A DNA stretch of 64,000 nucleotides from Glaciozyma antarctica PI12 (GCA_002917775.1 KZ627158.1:1071103-1135102); one strand, 5' to 3'. Shown: positions 22,061-32,941, counted from the stretch's first letter. Notes: generated from the letters alone by a model not told the origin. Numbers and translations are program-made.

Positions 22061-23247
22061 ATGGCTAATCAACAGTCGCATCAATCCAGGTGAGTCGCCC
22101 TCGTCCTCGTTTCAGCTCCCTCCCCCAACGCCGACTCTGGCCCCCGACGAGCCAATCGCGCAACGCCACACGAACTTGATGGAACAGCAGAGCTAACCCC
22201 CACTTGCCGCACAGTCTACGCTCCTTGAACGGTCAGGGCACTGTTCTTAGGGATGGAGCGTACCCTAAGCCCACCTTCGGGATCGCGGCCAGCACCAAAC
22301 CGTGCTGCACGTTCTCGCCGCGTAAGTTCGATTCCTCTGTCCTCCTCTCCTCCCCTCGTCCTCTCCTCGCTTCCACGCCCTCCCAATCCCCTCTCCTGAA
22401 CTTGGTCGACAACGTCGTACACTCCTCCGCCATCGACGCCCTCCGATCCTCCGATCGCACCTCTCCCTCCTCTCCTCAGTGCTCAAGCTGACTCGACTTT
22501 GACGAACGCAGCGTTCTCACAGTGGCCCTGACACCACTACTGAGAAATGCCCAGCCTCGCTGGGTGGGCTCAAGTACGTGACAGGTACTACGCCCTCGGT
22601 CAACCTTACTCCTTCGAACCTTTCTTCCGCCCTCTCCCTCTTCGGTCCCCTCCCTCCCTCCCCTACGACTACGCTCACCTCCCCTCCCCCGACCTACGTC
22701 TCTATCTACCCTCCTTCCCCTCCTTGCTCCCCCTCGGACGTCACCTGCGCCACGAAGCAGCCCATCGTCCAGCCCACCAAGCCCCTCCTCACTCCCCGCT
22801 CCTCGGAAACCGACATCGTTCACGCCCCTACCGTCCTCGATTCCATCTTCCCCACCTCGTCCGCCATCCATGCCCTCCCCACCACCGTCATCGACCTGGA
22901 CGACGTCGTTCCCGAGTGGAAGGGAGCTGTCCTCGAGAACCCTGCGATGGGAACGAGGACGCTCTATGTTAGCGGAGGAAGGTTCGAGGACGTCAACTTG
23001 CGCGAGAGCGTTTGCGGTATCCTCGAGAAGGCGGAGGAGGAGCTTGGGTGCAGCGGAGTCGTTTTGTGCTTGGAGAAGAACACGCCTGATCTCGGTACGT
23101 TATCCTCTTTCTTCGGCGCGATGGACGCAACCTGACCGCCCACACGCAGGCGACCTTCTGCACTCGCTCATGTACGTCGGAGGAACGATCACGACCGGTC
23201 CTTTCGCTCCCAACCCGGCGTTCATCCTCATCGGCCTCGACCTTTGA
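22061..23247 (+). CDS. OAZ1: Ornithine decarboxylase antizyme, made by +1 frameshifting
   Basis: Antizyme binds ornithine decarboxylase, sends it to the proteasome and so limits polyamine synthesis. Exons: 22061-22089, 22215-22321, 22512-23094 and 23150-23247. ORF1 (51 codons, MANQQSHQSSLRSLNGQGTV to PFSQWP) ends at CAG-TGG-CCC-TGA, with the stop at 22529-22531. The antizyme domain is in the +1 frame, which begins at GAC 22530 (DTTTEKCPASLGG) and runs 220 codons to 23247. Domain signatures are TLYVSGGRFEDVNLRESVCG, GVVLCLEKNTPDLGDLLHSL and MYVGGTITTGPF. So the full protein of about 271 residues needs a programmed +1 shift at CCC-TGA, stimulated by polyamines in all known antizymes. This is normal for the family, not damage. 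An AATAAA lies 57 bp past the stop. Confidence 0.93.
22526..22531 (+). promoter_or_regulatory. Antizyme +1 programmed frameshift site (CCC-TGA)
   Basis: ORF1 ends in CCC TGA; reading resumes one base downstream at GAC in the +1 frame. It occupies the position of the UCC-UGA site of animal antizymes. Both flanking frames are open and protein-like only up to, or only after, this point. Confidence 0.85.
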
Positions 23248-23686
23248 ACGATCTGAACACCCTCTCCCCCTCCTCAGCTTGGAAACGTCCCTTTTTGTCA
23301 TTCAATAAACCCACGTAATAGGCTTGGCACCCCCCCTCCCCCTTCCCCCCACCATGTAGTCACAGAGGTTTTTGGACTCTTTCGTTGTTCGACGACGAGC
23401 TCCTTTTTGGTTCGCGAGGGCTACCTGCCTCGTTGATCCCCTCCTCCCCCTTCCCCCCAACCGTTGATTGAGTAGGCTTGCTTCTCTTCCCCCCCCCCCT
23501 TTTTCGCAATTCCTTGTTCAGTTCGTCGTCGTCGTCGTCGCCGTCGAGAGAGAAACCGAGCAGCTGAATCGCTCGGCAGCCGGAAGCTTGATACAAGCTT
23601 ACGGCAGTCGGCAAGAGCCCCGGCCTCCCCCCAAGTTTCTCCCCCAGCTTCCGCTCTTCCACCTCGACTCCTCTGCGCTCAAGCCG
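23248..23686. other. Intergenic region between antizyme and PEX5
   Basis: This region holds pyrimidine-rich blocks (C-runs near 23329-23352 and 23488-23501) and a short GTC/CGT microsatellite near 23524-23541. It likely includes the antizyme 3' UTR and the PEX5 promoter and leader. No gene is seen. Confidence 0.4.
23304..23309 (+). terminator. AATAAA-like 3'-end signal of the antizyme gene
   Basis: An AATAAA hexamer 57 bp after the antizyme stop, in a T-rich then C-rich stretch, fits a cleavage/polyadenylation signal. Fungal signals are loose, so this is suggestive only. Confidence 0.35.
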
Positions 23687-26446
23687 ATGTCGTTCGCAGC
23701 TCTAGCAGGCGGCTCCTCCTGCGGGCCTTCGAACCCGCTCGCTCAGCTCTCGAAAACTTACAGCTCCGACCGAGGCGCTCAGCACGTACGCCCTCCCTCC
23801 CTCTCCGCCCTCCTGCTCCCTAACTAACCTCTCGCGTGTAGGACCACTTCAACCCCGCTTCCTCCTCCGTGCGCCTCTCCCTGCCCCCCTTCCGAAACGA
23901 GAGAGCTAACGAGGGACAGCAGGGATTCCGCCACCACTCTCCGAGTCAGCGGCCAGGGACGCCTGCCGACGCTCAAGCGTTCTTTAGCAGTCAGCAACAG
24001 GCTTTCGACCTCAAGCCCCTCGCACAACATCTCCCCTCTCAGCACTTCCAGCAGCCGCAAGCACCGGATTGGGCTCAGGCGTTCGTCGCCGATGCAGGAG
24101 GCGTGGAGCTCGAGCGCGCGGAGGCGGAGAGGTTTGGAAGGGCGTTCGGGGCGCCTCAGCAGGGGGTTCAGTCGGGGGTGGAGCAGTGGAGTGGGGAGTT
24201 TGGAGGACAGCAGCAGCAGCAGCGGGCGGGGGGACAGAGGAGCTCGTATGCGCCTAGAGGGCAGGCGAGGATGTTTGGGCAGGGGATGGGTCGGGGGATA
24301 GGTATGGGAGGGATGGGGATGCAGGAGGTTAGGCAGGAGGTGGTTCAGACTCAGCCTGGTGAGTCTCTCGCTGCGATGGAAAGGGAGGGAGCTGATTTGG
24401 TGGACGCAGTGGTCGATTGGGAGACGGCGTTTCTCGCGCAGGAGGTCTCGCGGATAGAGGAGATTGTTGAGAAGCCGGTTGAGCGAGCTGCGTCGCCTGT
24501 TATGGACGACTCGATGGCGCGAGATGCCCTTGCTCAGACGGCCGGAGCGCTCCTCGACACCGTTCGCACGGTCGAAGGGCAGCGATCGACGGAGAGGACG
24601 ACAAGCGACAAGTTTGCGAACTCGACCTTCCTTGACTTGATGCGGAAATTGAGGGACGGGGAGGTGGCGGTTGAGGGGGATAAGGTCGTCGAGCAGATTG
24701 GGCCGAGTAGGGGGAAGGGGAAGGAGAGGGCGAGTAGGTGGGCGAACGAGTTCGGGAGGGAAGGGGTCGGAGCGAGGTTTGGAGCGAGGTTTGTAGGAGC
24801 GAGTGGGGATGTCGGCGCGAGATTTGATGAATGGCGGAGGACTGGCGAGCGTTGGGAGGCAGAATGGGGCGATGAGCGAGGCGCAGAGAGAGTTTGTCAA
24901 GCAGCGCGAGGAGGGGTATGCTGAGATGTCGGACGTCTGGGCGGACGAGGACGACATTCGAGCGGCGAGGGAGCGGACGACGAATCGTCGGCACGTCCAG
25001 TTCTCCGGCGACGGAGGTGCGGGACTGGAGATGGAGCGTGAGGAGATGAGGATGGACACGAGCGTTCCCCTCGCGAGCGAGTTTTGGGACGACGATTTCG
25101 ACGCGTCGATGATATCGGGCGGTCACTCGGCGAACGTCCCCAAGACGAAGAACGCCGAGCTCTCAGCGCAGCAGAAGGAGTGGGACACGCTTCAGAACGA
25201 CTGGGACAACTTCGAGGCGACCGCGACGGGGATCCAGCCTGTCGCCTCTACCTCCTCCGCGTTCGACGGCTATGCTTTCGCCCAGAACAACCCCTACGTC
25301 CAATCGACCACTCGCACGCACGAACTCCACCACGCCCCTCGAACGACGTACGATTCGATCCTCGAGAAAGAAGCGGCCGTTCAGCAGAACCCTCGCGACT
25401 CGCAAGCGTGGCTCGCACTCGGGATCAAGCAGCAGGAGAACGAGCGCGAGGAGATGGCGATTCGCGCGCTCCGTCGAGCGCTCGAGCTCGATCCAGGAAT
25501 GGGAGACGCCTACCTCGCCCTCGCGGTCAGCTACACGAACGAGAACGAACGGTCGTTGTCGTACGAGGCGATCGACAAATGGATCAACACGCTCGCCGTC
25601 GAGAGGTACCCTCGCGAGGTCGAGCATTATCGAGACTTGTTTGGGCCAATGCCGGATTCGGGAATGGCGGAGAGGAGTAACTACCTCACGGGGTTGTTGA
25701 TTCGGCTCGCGCAGAGCAGGGCGGAGAGGGACGGCGCGGACGTCGATGCGGACGTGCAGATTGGGCTGGGAGTGCTGTTCAACACGAGCGAGGAGTACGA
25801 CAAGGCGGGAGACTGCTTCGAGTCGGCGTTATCGGTTCGACCTGATGTGAGTCTTCCGTCTTTGCCAGGGAGCTCTCGCTGATGAAAGCTGCGATGTAGG
25901 ACCCGCTGCTCTTCAATCGACTCGGCGCGACGCTCGCCAACAGCGGCAAGACGGAGCTCGCGATCCAGTACTATCTCGAGGCACTCGAAATCCAGCCCGC
26001 CTACGTGCGCGCTCGCTTCAACCTTGCCGTCGCCAACATGAACCTCAGCGTGCGTCCTCCCCTCTCCTTTGCGCGAGGCTTTCGCTAACGTCACTCGTCG
26101 TCAGCAATATTCCGAAGCGGTCGAGCATCTCCTCACGGCGCTGTCGATTCAGGATGCCGACTCTCATCTCCAAGGTCCGTCGCCCTTCCTTTCTGCGAGC
26201 TGCTGTGGTTGCTGAGCCCGTCGTTCCGCAGAAGGCAGAGGTCCCGACAGCACGAACGGCGTCACGAGTCAAACGCTCTGGGACTCGCTCAACATCGCTC
26301 TCCTCATGTACGCGTTTCTTCACTGTTCTTTACTCGCATCGACTAACGTTTCTATTGCGCGCAGGATGCAGCGAAGCGACCTAGCAGCCTTCACGAGCGA
26401 TCGCAACCTCAATGCCTTCCGCAGCGAGTTCCCCACTGTCTTCTGA
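23687..26446 (+). CDS. PEX5: PEX5, peroxisomal PTS1 import receptor
   Basis: PEX5 binds SKL-type signals in the cytosol and carries matrix proteins into peroxisomes. The start ATG 23687 gives MSFAALAGGSSCGPSNPLAQ; the N-terminal Cys (GGSSCG) is the conserved residue that is mono-ubiquitinated for recycling. The long disordered half contains W-rich docking motifs such as PDWAQAFVA and RWANEFG. From about 25345 the TPR domain follows: NPRDSQAWLALGIKQQENER, LELDPGMGDAYLALAVSYTN, then after an intron LFNRLGATLANSGKTELAIQ and IQPAYVRARFNLAVANMNLS. The last exons are TLWDSLNIALLM and MQRSDLAAFTSDRNLNAF, ending EFPTVF. Near 24795-24865 the frame must step by +1; a 70-nt intron with a weak donor GTAGGA would do it, or a sequencing error. 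Overall length and order match the family. Confidence 0.93.
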
Positions 26447-26807
26447 AGGTCTCGCCGCGCCCCGTACCCACCTTCGTCGTTAGATTCGTCATCGTTGCAC
26501 TCGATTCCTACCCCGTTTTACCCTTTTGATGTTCGGTGGGAGGGGACAAAGGGTGCGGGGGGAGGGGGTGTACGCGCTGGAGGATGGGATGCGAGGCGTC
26601 GGGGCTTTTGATAACATTGAATGATGAACTCGTTTAGCAGCATTCCTCTGCTTTGAGAGCATCTGTAATGAAGGCAAGGAAGAGGAGAGGAAGAAGTTCG
26701 AGCGCAAGTCTCGCTGACCTCGCACCTCCACGTCGACGCTCCCGTGGCACCTCTTCTCAAGCTCTTCCAAGTCAGAGGCTTTCTCCTCACTACTTCTGCC
26801 TCCAGTG
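26447..26807. other. Intergenic region between PEX5 and the Hsp70-like gene
   Basis: About 360 bp with no convincing gene. A minus-strand frame crosses it but has no domain. It presumably holds the PEX5 3' UTR and the promoter of the next gene. Confidence 0.4.
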
Positions 26808-28593
26808 ATGGCTCGGAAACTGCTTGCGAGTCGCTGGATCGGCTGGGTCGTTGTCATCTCCCTCCTCAGCTGCGTTTTCTCTGCGCTTCCTCCCGGCGTG
26901 AATGAGGGCGCTGGAGACGCCAGGGACAGCTCCGTAAGTGCTCCACCCCGCGATTGACTCCTGAGACTGACCTCTGCTCCCAGTTCGGCTTCGGGATCGA
27001 CCTTGGCTTCACCTCGACGAGCAGGATCGCGGTCGCGCGGAACGTCTCCGACACGAAGCTTGTCGAGTGCGTAGGCGCCATCGCTACGGGCGAGGACTTC
27101 GAGTGGACTTCGACTCGGATTTTGGCGATACTCGGAGAGCTGGTATATCAGGCGGAGGCGGCGACTGGGCTCGAGGTCAAGCAGGTGGTTGTGACTGTCC
27201 CGTCGACGTGCGTTTGCGCTCTTCTTTGCGCTATGTGAGCAGAACACTTACATCTCGGAACGCAGGGGATTTCCAGACGGTCCGGAGCGTCTCAGCCAGC
27301 GCGCAGCTCTTCAGGAAGCGGCCGACGTCCTCGGGCTCGAGATCCTGCGCTTTTTGAACCGTCACGCGGCCAACTTCTTGGCGCACGGTACCGAGGAATG
27401 GTACGAGGACGACCAGTACGCTTTCTTGCTCGAGGACGGCGCGCGAACGACGGCAATTTCGATCCTCCTGGTTGAGAACGACTTTGTCGACCTCCTCGCT
27501 ACGTCTTCGCATGACAGCTCTCCCTCAGCCTTGAGCAGGCTCGATGCCTTATTTGTCGAAGCAAATATCACAAAGGAGCAGATCGTCGACCTGTGGTGAG
27601 TAGCTCATTGAGCTAGGTCTGCTCCAGCTCGCTGACCACCCTTCGCCACGCAGGATCATCGGCCCTCCCGCCAGTCGCTCTCAACTCCGCACCGAGCTCG
27701 AAGGTTTCTACGGGAGGACTTTTGGGGAGCATCGACTTCTTGTGGGCGATCCCGAAGAAGCAGCTGTGTACGGCGCAGCGCTCCAAGCTCGCACGCTCTC
27801 TCCTCAAGAACGAGACGACTGGTATATTCCAGTGACCATCATGATGCGGCCAGTCGGTACGTCTGTTCCTCTTCTTTCGCTTAAGTACCTACTGACCTCA
27901 AAATGCAGGGATAGACGTCAATGGCGAGATGGTCGTCGTCTTGCCCGGCTTCTCCGTGCTCCCCCTCACTCGCTCTGCCACCTTCTCCGTCGCCTCAGCG
28001 AATCAGAACGAAGGCGTCACCTTCAAGGTCTACGAAGGTCGCCGACGCAGGACCTCCGAGAATGTTCTGCTCGCGGCGTTCAACCTCGTCTTCGATGGGG
28101 ACACCTCACTGCCGCGCGAGGTCAACGTGACCATGTCGATGGACCTGGAGGAAAGGTGCGCTCGTCCCGAGGTGTTCTGCGGTGCGGAGCTGATGGTGTT
28201 GTTTCGCAGCTTAACGATCACTGCGACCGAAGTCGGTATGGGGAGGAACGTGGAGATCCAGATCGAGCAGCCGTGGCCGTCTCGCGAAGCGTGGTATCTG
28301 CGGACTAGGTTCGATGTAAGTCACTCTCCCATCTTCCCTTCTTCCCCAAGCTGAATCTTTTTTTGCAGACCGAGAACGAGATGTTCGGCCTCTCGCCGGA
28401 GCGAGAAGCAAACATCCAAGGTCAGACTCGTTCCTCGCGGTTTTGGCGCGGTGCTGACGTCTCGCTCGCTCACGTAGCTGGACTCATTTTTGATCCTGCG
28501 TTCAAGGAGCCGTACTTTGTCGACTTCTCAGAGCGAGACGTCGTCGGAGACTCGAACTCGACGACAATTCGGAGGAATGAAGGGGAGCTATGA
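26808..28593 (+). CDS. Diverged Hsp70-like protein with signal peptide
   Basis: Seven or eight exons encode about 490 residues. The N-terminus is a signal peptide (KLLASRWIGWVVVISLLSCV), so the protein enters the ER. The order of blocks is that of Hsp70: FGFGIDLGFTSTSRIAVARN (phosphate loop 1), QVVVTVPS, GFPDGPERLSQRAALQEAAD, LEILRFLNRHAANFLAHGTE, IIGPPASRSQLRTELEGFYG, DPEEAAVYGAALQARTLS, and a substrate-domain start FSVASANQNEGVTFKVYEG. However, key ATP-binding motifs are altered: the INEPTAAA block reads LNRHAANF and the GGxTR block reads IGPPASRS. It is also shorter than ER Hsp70s (about 650-900 residues) and ends RRNEGEL, not HDEL. It may be an inactive Hsp70 relative that binds clients without ATP cycling. 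That role is inference. Confidence 0.8.
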
Positions 28594-29120
28594 TGAAAGA
28601 TGAATCGCGCCTCGCCGTCAGCCGCTTAGTTCTTGAGACTCTCTGAATTTTGCAGCTCAGCGTGAGGTTGGAGAGAGCACTGGCGAGCGACTGGCCTCCA
28701 TCTTCGCCCGCGCTGCGAAGCTTGTGCCCCTCAGCAGCTTCCTGATTCGCAAATGTTGGAATTCGCGGGGCTAAAAGCTAGTTGCTATGTACTGGGAGAG
28801 CTTAAGTACGAATTGCGATGGCTGCTTGCGATTGAACAGAACGGAATATTGGAACAGCTTTTCCAGCACCGAGCTTGGCTTTCTGCGCGCAATAGACGAA
28901 AGACATTCCTGCCTTGCGAGCGAGCCTTCAGCTCAGCCATCCTTGTCCTCAACTGTGTTACCGGGCTCGATAACGCGACGAGCAGACGAAACTGTGAAGG
29001 TCGAGGCTCGCTCTTCCTCTCGCTCTCGCAGAGCCTCGAATGCGAACGATGTGTGTTTATACAACAGCCTTCATTAAATCTATCCATCTTTCGTCGCTCG
29101 CCCGATCTATCGTGCCTCCT
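28594..29120. other. Intergenic region, convergent 3' ends
   Basis: About 530 bp between the Hsp70-like stop and the stop of the minus-strand secreted-protein gene. A plus-strand open frame from 28753 covers most of it (MLEFAGLKASCYVLGELKYE), with AT-richer codons than its neighbours and no known domain. I do not call it a gene. Confidence 0.4.
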
Positions 29121-30866
29121 TCAGTGCTTCCCATCCATCCCCCACGAACCAACCCTCTTCGCTCCCGCCGAGCGCTTCGCGACGGTCTTCCCAGTCCCAG
29201 ACACAGCAACTGTCGAAGAAGCCTCCATCAGTCCCTGTCGCAACCAAAGCAGAATGAGGAGGAACTCACGAGTCGTGGTAGGGAAGATGTGCCAGGTCTG
29301 AGTGCTCGTGACCGTCTGAATCACGTTCTGGCGCCAGGTGACGGTGACAGGTACAACGACGGTTGACACGGGCTTGAGGATAGTCTTGATTGAGATGGAT
29401 TCGGCGACTGGAGAGGAGGAGGTTAGCTGAGCTCGCGAGGTGGAGGAACGAGGAAGACGCACTGGTCGTCGTGACGGGAGCAGCAACGGCCGTGGCGGTG
29501 ACAGTTTCTGGAGAGGGTAAGGGTAAGTGGGATATGAGGTGAGGAAGGAGGAAGGACGTACCAGTGACGGTGAGAGCGGTCTCAGTCACGGTGACGGTGT
29601 AGGGCTCGACGACGTCCGCAACTGCAACCTTGGCGACGGCGGCGTACTTGCCAAACAGAGTAGGCTCAGCTTCGGGAGCGAAAGTCTCTGCGAGCGAGGC
29701 GACATGTTAGCGAGGAGGACGGCTGCGAAAAAGTCGAAAAAACGCACCAGTGGCGGCAACCTCGACTGTTTCGGTAGCCCAGGCGGTGACGGTAGACGCC
29801 TCGGTACACTTTGCAGCCTCGGTGAGAACGGAAGTGGCGGTCTCTGCGGTGAACCGAAGCATGAGCAAGGCGACCTGGACGAGGGGAGGAGAACGTACCC
29901 GTGACAGCGGGGAGCTGGACGACCGAAGTGGAGGTGGCGGTCTCAGTGAAGGTGAGTGCGGTGAGAGTCTGCGTCGCGAGGATCGTCTCGGTGACGACGA
30001 TGGTCTTGTATTCGACGACTTGGGCGCTGGCGATGCAGCTCTTGGGCGAGGTGGGGTCGAGGGAGAAGCCGGTGTTGCTGCAGGCGGATTAGGATGAGCT
30101 GCGAGCGAGAAATGGCGATGCGAGGTCGACTCACCAAGTGAGAGCAGCGCTGCTGGTGCAGGTGGTGACGTTGGGGCCGCAGACGGATACGCAGGCTCCG
30201 TTCAGCTTGACCTCGTTCGTCTTGCAGGTCGCCGAGCAGAGCCTGGGGGAGTCGGTAGTAAGGAAGTAGTTGAGAGAACTGCGAAGCGGAATCGGATTAG
30301 CGGTGAGCGATGAGGTAGGTAGGGAGGACAGGAACGCACCAGGTGATGGGAGTGGAGTTGTCGGAGCAAGAGGCGACATTCGTTCCAGTACACAGGCGGC
30401 AGGCTCCGTCGACCTTGAACTCGTTGGACTTGCAGGTGGCGGAGCAGGTCTTGGTCCAGTCAGTCGTGAGGAAGAAGTTGGCGTTGCTGCAAAAGCGAGC
30501 GAGGTGAGCTTTCTCAGCTAGGAAACGTCAACGGCGAGAAGTTCTCACCAGGAAGTAGCGGCGTTGTTGAAGCAAGTGGCGACGTTGGCGCCGCAGCCAG
30601 GAACGCAAGTCCAGTCGACCTTGGTCTCGTTGATCTTGCAGCCCGCCGCGCAGCCCTTGGGAGAGTCGGTGGTGAGGAAGTAGTTGGTCGCGCTGCGATC
30701 GGCACGAAGATAAGCTGCGAGCGAGGAACGTTGTGCGAGGGTACGTACCAGGTGAGAGCAGCTCCGGTGGAGGTGCAAGTAGCGACGTTGGCGCCGCAGG
30801 CCGCAGCCACGGGAGAGAGCAGCCACGGGAGGCGCTGAGGATCCAGAAGAGAGCGGGGGCAATCAT
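29121..30866 (-). CDS. Secreted protein with tandem six-Cys modules and a Thr/Val-rich tail
   Basis: Near the N-terminus (ATG at 30866, MIAPALFWILSASRG) is a likely signal peptide. A partial module (CGANVATCTSTGAALTC) is followed by three full modules, each on its own exon: 30549-30692, 30340-30486 and 30135-30278 (144, 147 and 144 nt). Every intron between them interrupts a TG|C or TG|T cysteine codon (phase 2). The module reads roughly C-x2-NYFLTTD-x4-C-x2-x-C-K-x-NE-x-K-x4-C-x3-C-G-x-NV-x2-C. A fourth exon starts like a module (CNTGFSLDPTSPKSC) and runs into a long tail rich in TVT, TETVT and VTVTET, split over several exons, ending GSWGMDGKH. The tail looks O-glycosylated and cell-wall-like; no clear GPI signal is visible. 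Function unknown. The signal peptide and first module are out of frame by one at a 16-bp repeat. Confidence 0.7.
30803..30830. repeat. 16-bp tandem duplication in the signal-peptide exon
   Basis: The unit GCAGCCACGGGAGAGA occurs once in full (30803-30818) and is followed directly by its first 12 bases (30819-30830). The frame of the signal peptide and that of the first Cys module differ across this repeat by exactly one 16-bp unit. Confidence 0.7.
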
Positions 30867-31701
30867 GGCAAAGGAATGTGGGGGTGAGGTGGGAACGGAG
30901 AAGCGAAGGAAGGGAGAGGTGAAGTGTGGGAGGAAGAGAGGGACTGGAGAAGAAGGGACGGTACTTAAAGGAGAGCGAGCTGGCAGCAGATTTTTGCAGA
31001 TGTCTCTACCCACACCCTACACCCTGGGATCAAAAGACGGGAGTGCAAAAGAAGCTGCGTTAGGAAGGTTTGAGTTCGCCAGCACCTACAACACTCTCCT
31101 TTGATGAAACCGAAACAGAGACATTGAACAAAGCGAGTTGCAGAAAGAGCGCCGGATCGCTGGATACTTACGCAGATTCGAGAAGGAGTCGATCGTTCTT
31201 GCGAGCTATGTACATTGTACTCTTTCAAAGAAGGAACACGGCAGAGCAAAGCTCGCACGGCGGAGCTCCGACCTTTTGAGGTCGCAGACCAGATCCAGGG
31301 TCGAGAATAGACGGAACCCGCCCGCATCGAGTCGAGTGCTCCTTGTCGACGGAAACTTGCAGCAAAGGTCCCGATACAGAGCAGCTGGTCCCGAACAAGG
31401 GGAGGGAGAGGCTCCCTTGCCCACTCCATCGGCGCTCTTCCGAGGGAGGCTCCCCGATCAGCGCAGGACTGGCGATGGCGAGCTCAGCTCCGCGAGATCG
31501 CAAGTCTAAGGTGGGGCGCTGGAGAAGCTCGCTCGCTCAGCTGGACGAGTGGGAAGGGAGGAGGGGAGAGAGCACTGAGAGAGCCAAGCGCTGATATAAT
31601 TTGACCTACTCACACCTGCGAAGTTAAATCGAATATCCTGACTTGCCGCCGCGAAGGCGGTGAGCTACTCCTGCTGCCCGAGAGCGCGCTGCAACGACTA
31701 G
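30867..31701. other. Divergent intergenic region, 835 bp
   Basis: This lies between the minus-strand secreted-protein gene and the plus-strand dephospho-CoA kinase gene. Frames on both strands are short and have no domain. The segment 31595-31650 is AT-richer than its surroundings and probably contains a promoter for the kinase gene. A short inverted repeat (GCCGCCGCGAAGGCGG) lies around 31649-31664. No tRNA or other RNA gene was recognised. Confidence 0.4.
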
Positions 31702-32631
31702 ATGCTGAGTACGTCCTTCCAGACCTCTCCTCAGACGCCAGCTGACTCCCTCCCAGTCGTCGGCCTCACAGGTGGAATCGCCTCAGGTCCGTCCTCCGTT
31801 CCCCCGCGTTCCCACCCGTCTAATCATGAGCTCCCACAGGCAAATCCACCGTCTCCACCCTCCTCCAATCGCACCACATCCCCCTCATCGACCTCGACAT
31901 CCTCGCGCGCCAAGCCGTCGCCCCGGGCTCGTACGCCCTCTCCGCTCTCGCCGCGCACTTCGGACAGACGATCCTCCTGCCCGACGGCGCGCTGAACCGC
32001 GAGGCGTTGGGCACGATCGTGTTTGGGAATCAGAAGGAGAGGAAGGTGTTGAACGGGATCGTGCATCCGGCGGTGAGGAGGTTGTTGGCGCGGGAGGTGT
32101 GCAAGGCGTGGTTGAGGGGGGAGAAGATCTGTGTCGTTGACGCACCGCTGTTGATTGAGGCGGGGCTGTGGAAGATGTGTGGAGCTATCGTGGTCGTCTA
32201 TTGGTGCGTCCTTCTTTCGTCGCGGAGAGGTGGAGCTAACAAACGAGGTGAGCAGCTCCGAGACCCTGCAACTACAACGACTTCGCTCTCGCAACTCCCT
32301 CACTCTCGGCGAAGCCCAAGCACGGATAGGCGCCCAAAATCCCCTCTCCTCGAAACTCGTCTACGCCGACTACGTGATCGACAACTCGGGACCTCTGCAA
32401 GACCTCACCTCGCAAGTCTCGCGCGTCGTAACGAAACTCCAGGAGCGAGTGGGGTGGAGCTGGGTCGTTAGCTGGTTATTACCGCCGTGGGGGCTTATAC
32501 GAGGCGCGTTGTTAGTGGGGTGGAGGTTGTGGATTAAGAGGGTGGGAAAGGACAAGGAGAGGAGGAAGACGAGAGGGGAGAGGAAGGGGGAGGAGATTGA
32601 GATGAGGGATCGGAGAGCGGGGAAGCTGTAG
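31702..32631 (+). CDS. CAB5: Dephospho-CoA kinase
   Basis: This enzyme phosphorylates dephospho-CoA, the last step of CoA synthesis. Exon one is only seven bases (ATGCTGA) before a GTACGT donor; spliced, the N-terminus is MLIVGLTGGIASG and after a second intron KSTVSTLLQSHHIPLIDLDI. This gives the P-loop GGIASGKST and the DxD motif of the CoA-binding region. Further signatures are HPAVRRLLAREV and VVDAPLLIEAGLWKMC, then after an intron SETLQLQRLRSRNSLTLGEA, ADYVIDNSG. The C-terminus has a hydrophobic stretch (VVSWLLPPWGLIRGALLVGW) and a basic tail, typical of fungal and animal forms thought to sit on mitochondrial or other membranes. The stop is TAG at 32629-32631. Confidence 0.92.
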
Positions 32632-32941
32632 AGCGAGGGTTGATCGGCAGTTAGTATGTGCTATTCGTTTTGTAGGGCATCTGCGACATCGTTTCGTCGT
32701 GCGAAGGAAGGTCGCTGCGAAGCTGCTTCTCCGGACTCGTCAGCTTGTCGGCCTGGCTCTTTCGCTTCTCGCTGGCTGGTCTTCCTGCACTTGTTTCTCG
32801 TTCAGCTCACTCGGGCAGCTCCACTCCAACCACCCCAGGACCACCTCCGATCTCCTCATATCGCCTGAGCCTATCTCCGCGGGCCCGCCGTGGCCGAAGT
32901 TCAGCTCCCTCTGCTCCTCCCTCTTCTCACTCAAGAACAGA
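32632..32941. other. Intergenic region
   Basis: About 310 bp between two plus-strand genes. Nothing was recognised beyond an expected promoter and leader for the RidA-family gene. Confidence 0.4.

Noticed and set aside
23520-23545. GTC/CGT triplet run as a possible expansion locus
   Set aside because: Only about six imperfect units in non-coding DNA; too short to be notable.
28753-29301. Plus-strand open frame of 182 codons
   Set aside because: No domain, unlike codon use to its neighbours, and its 3' part is antisense to the secreted-protein gene. Kept only as a remark on the intergenic region.
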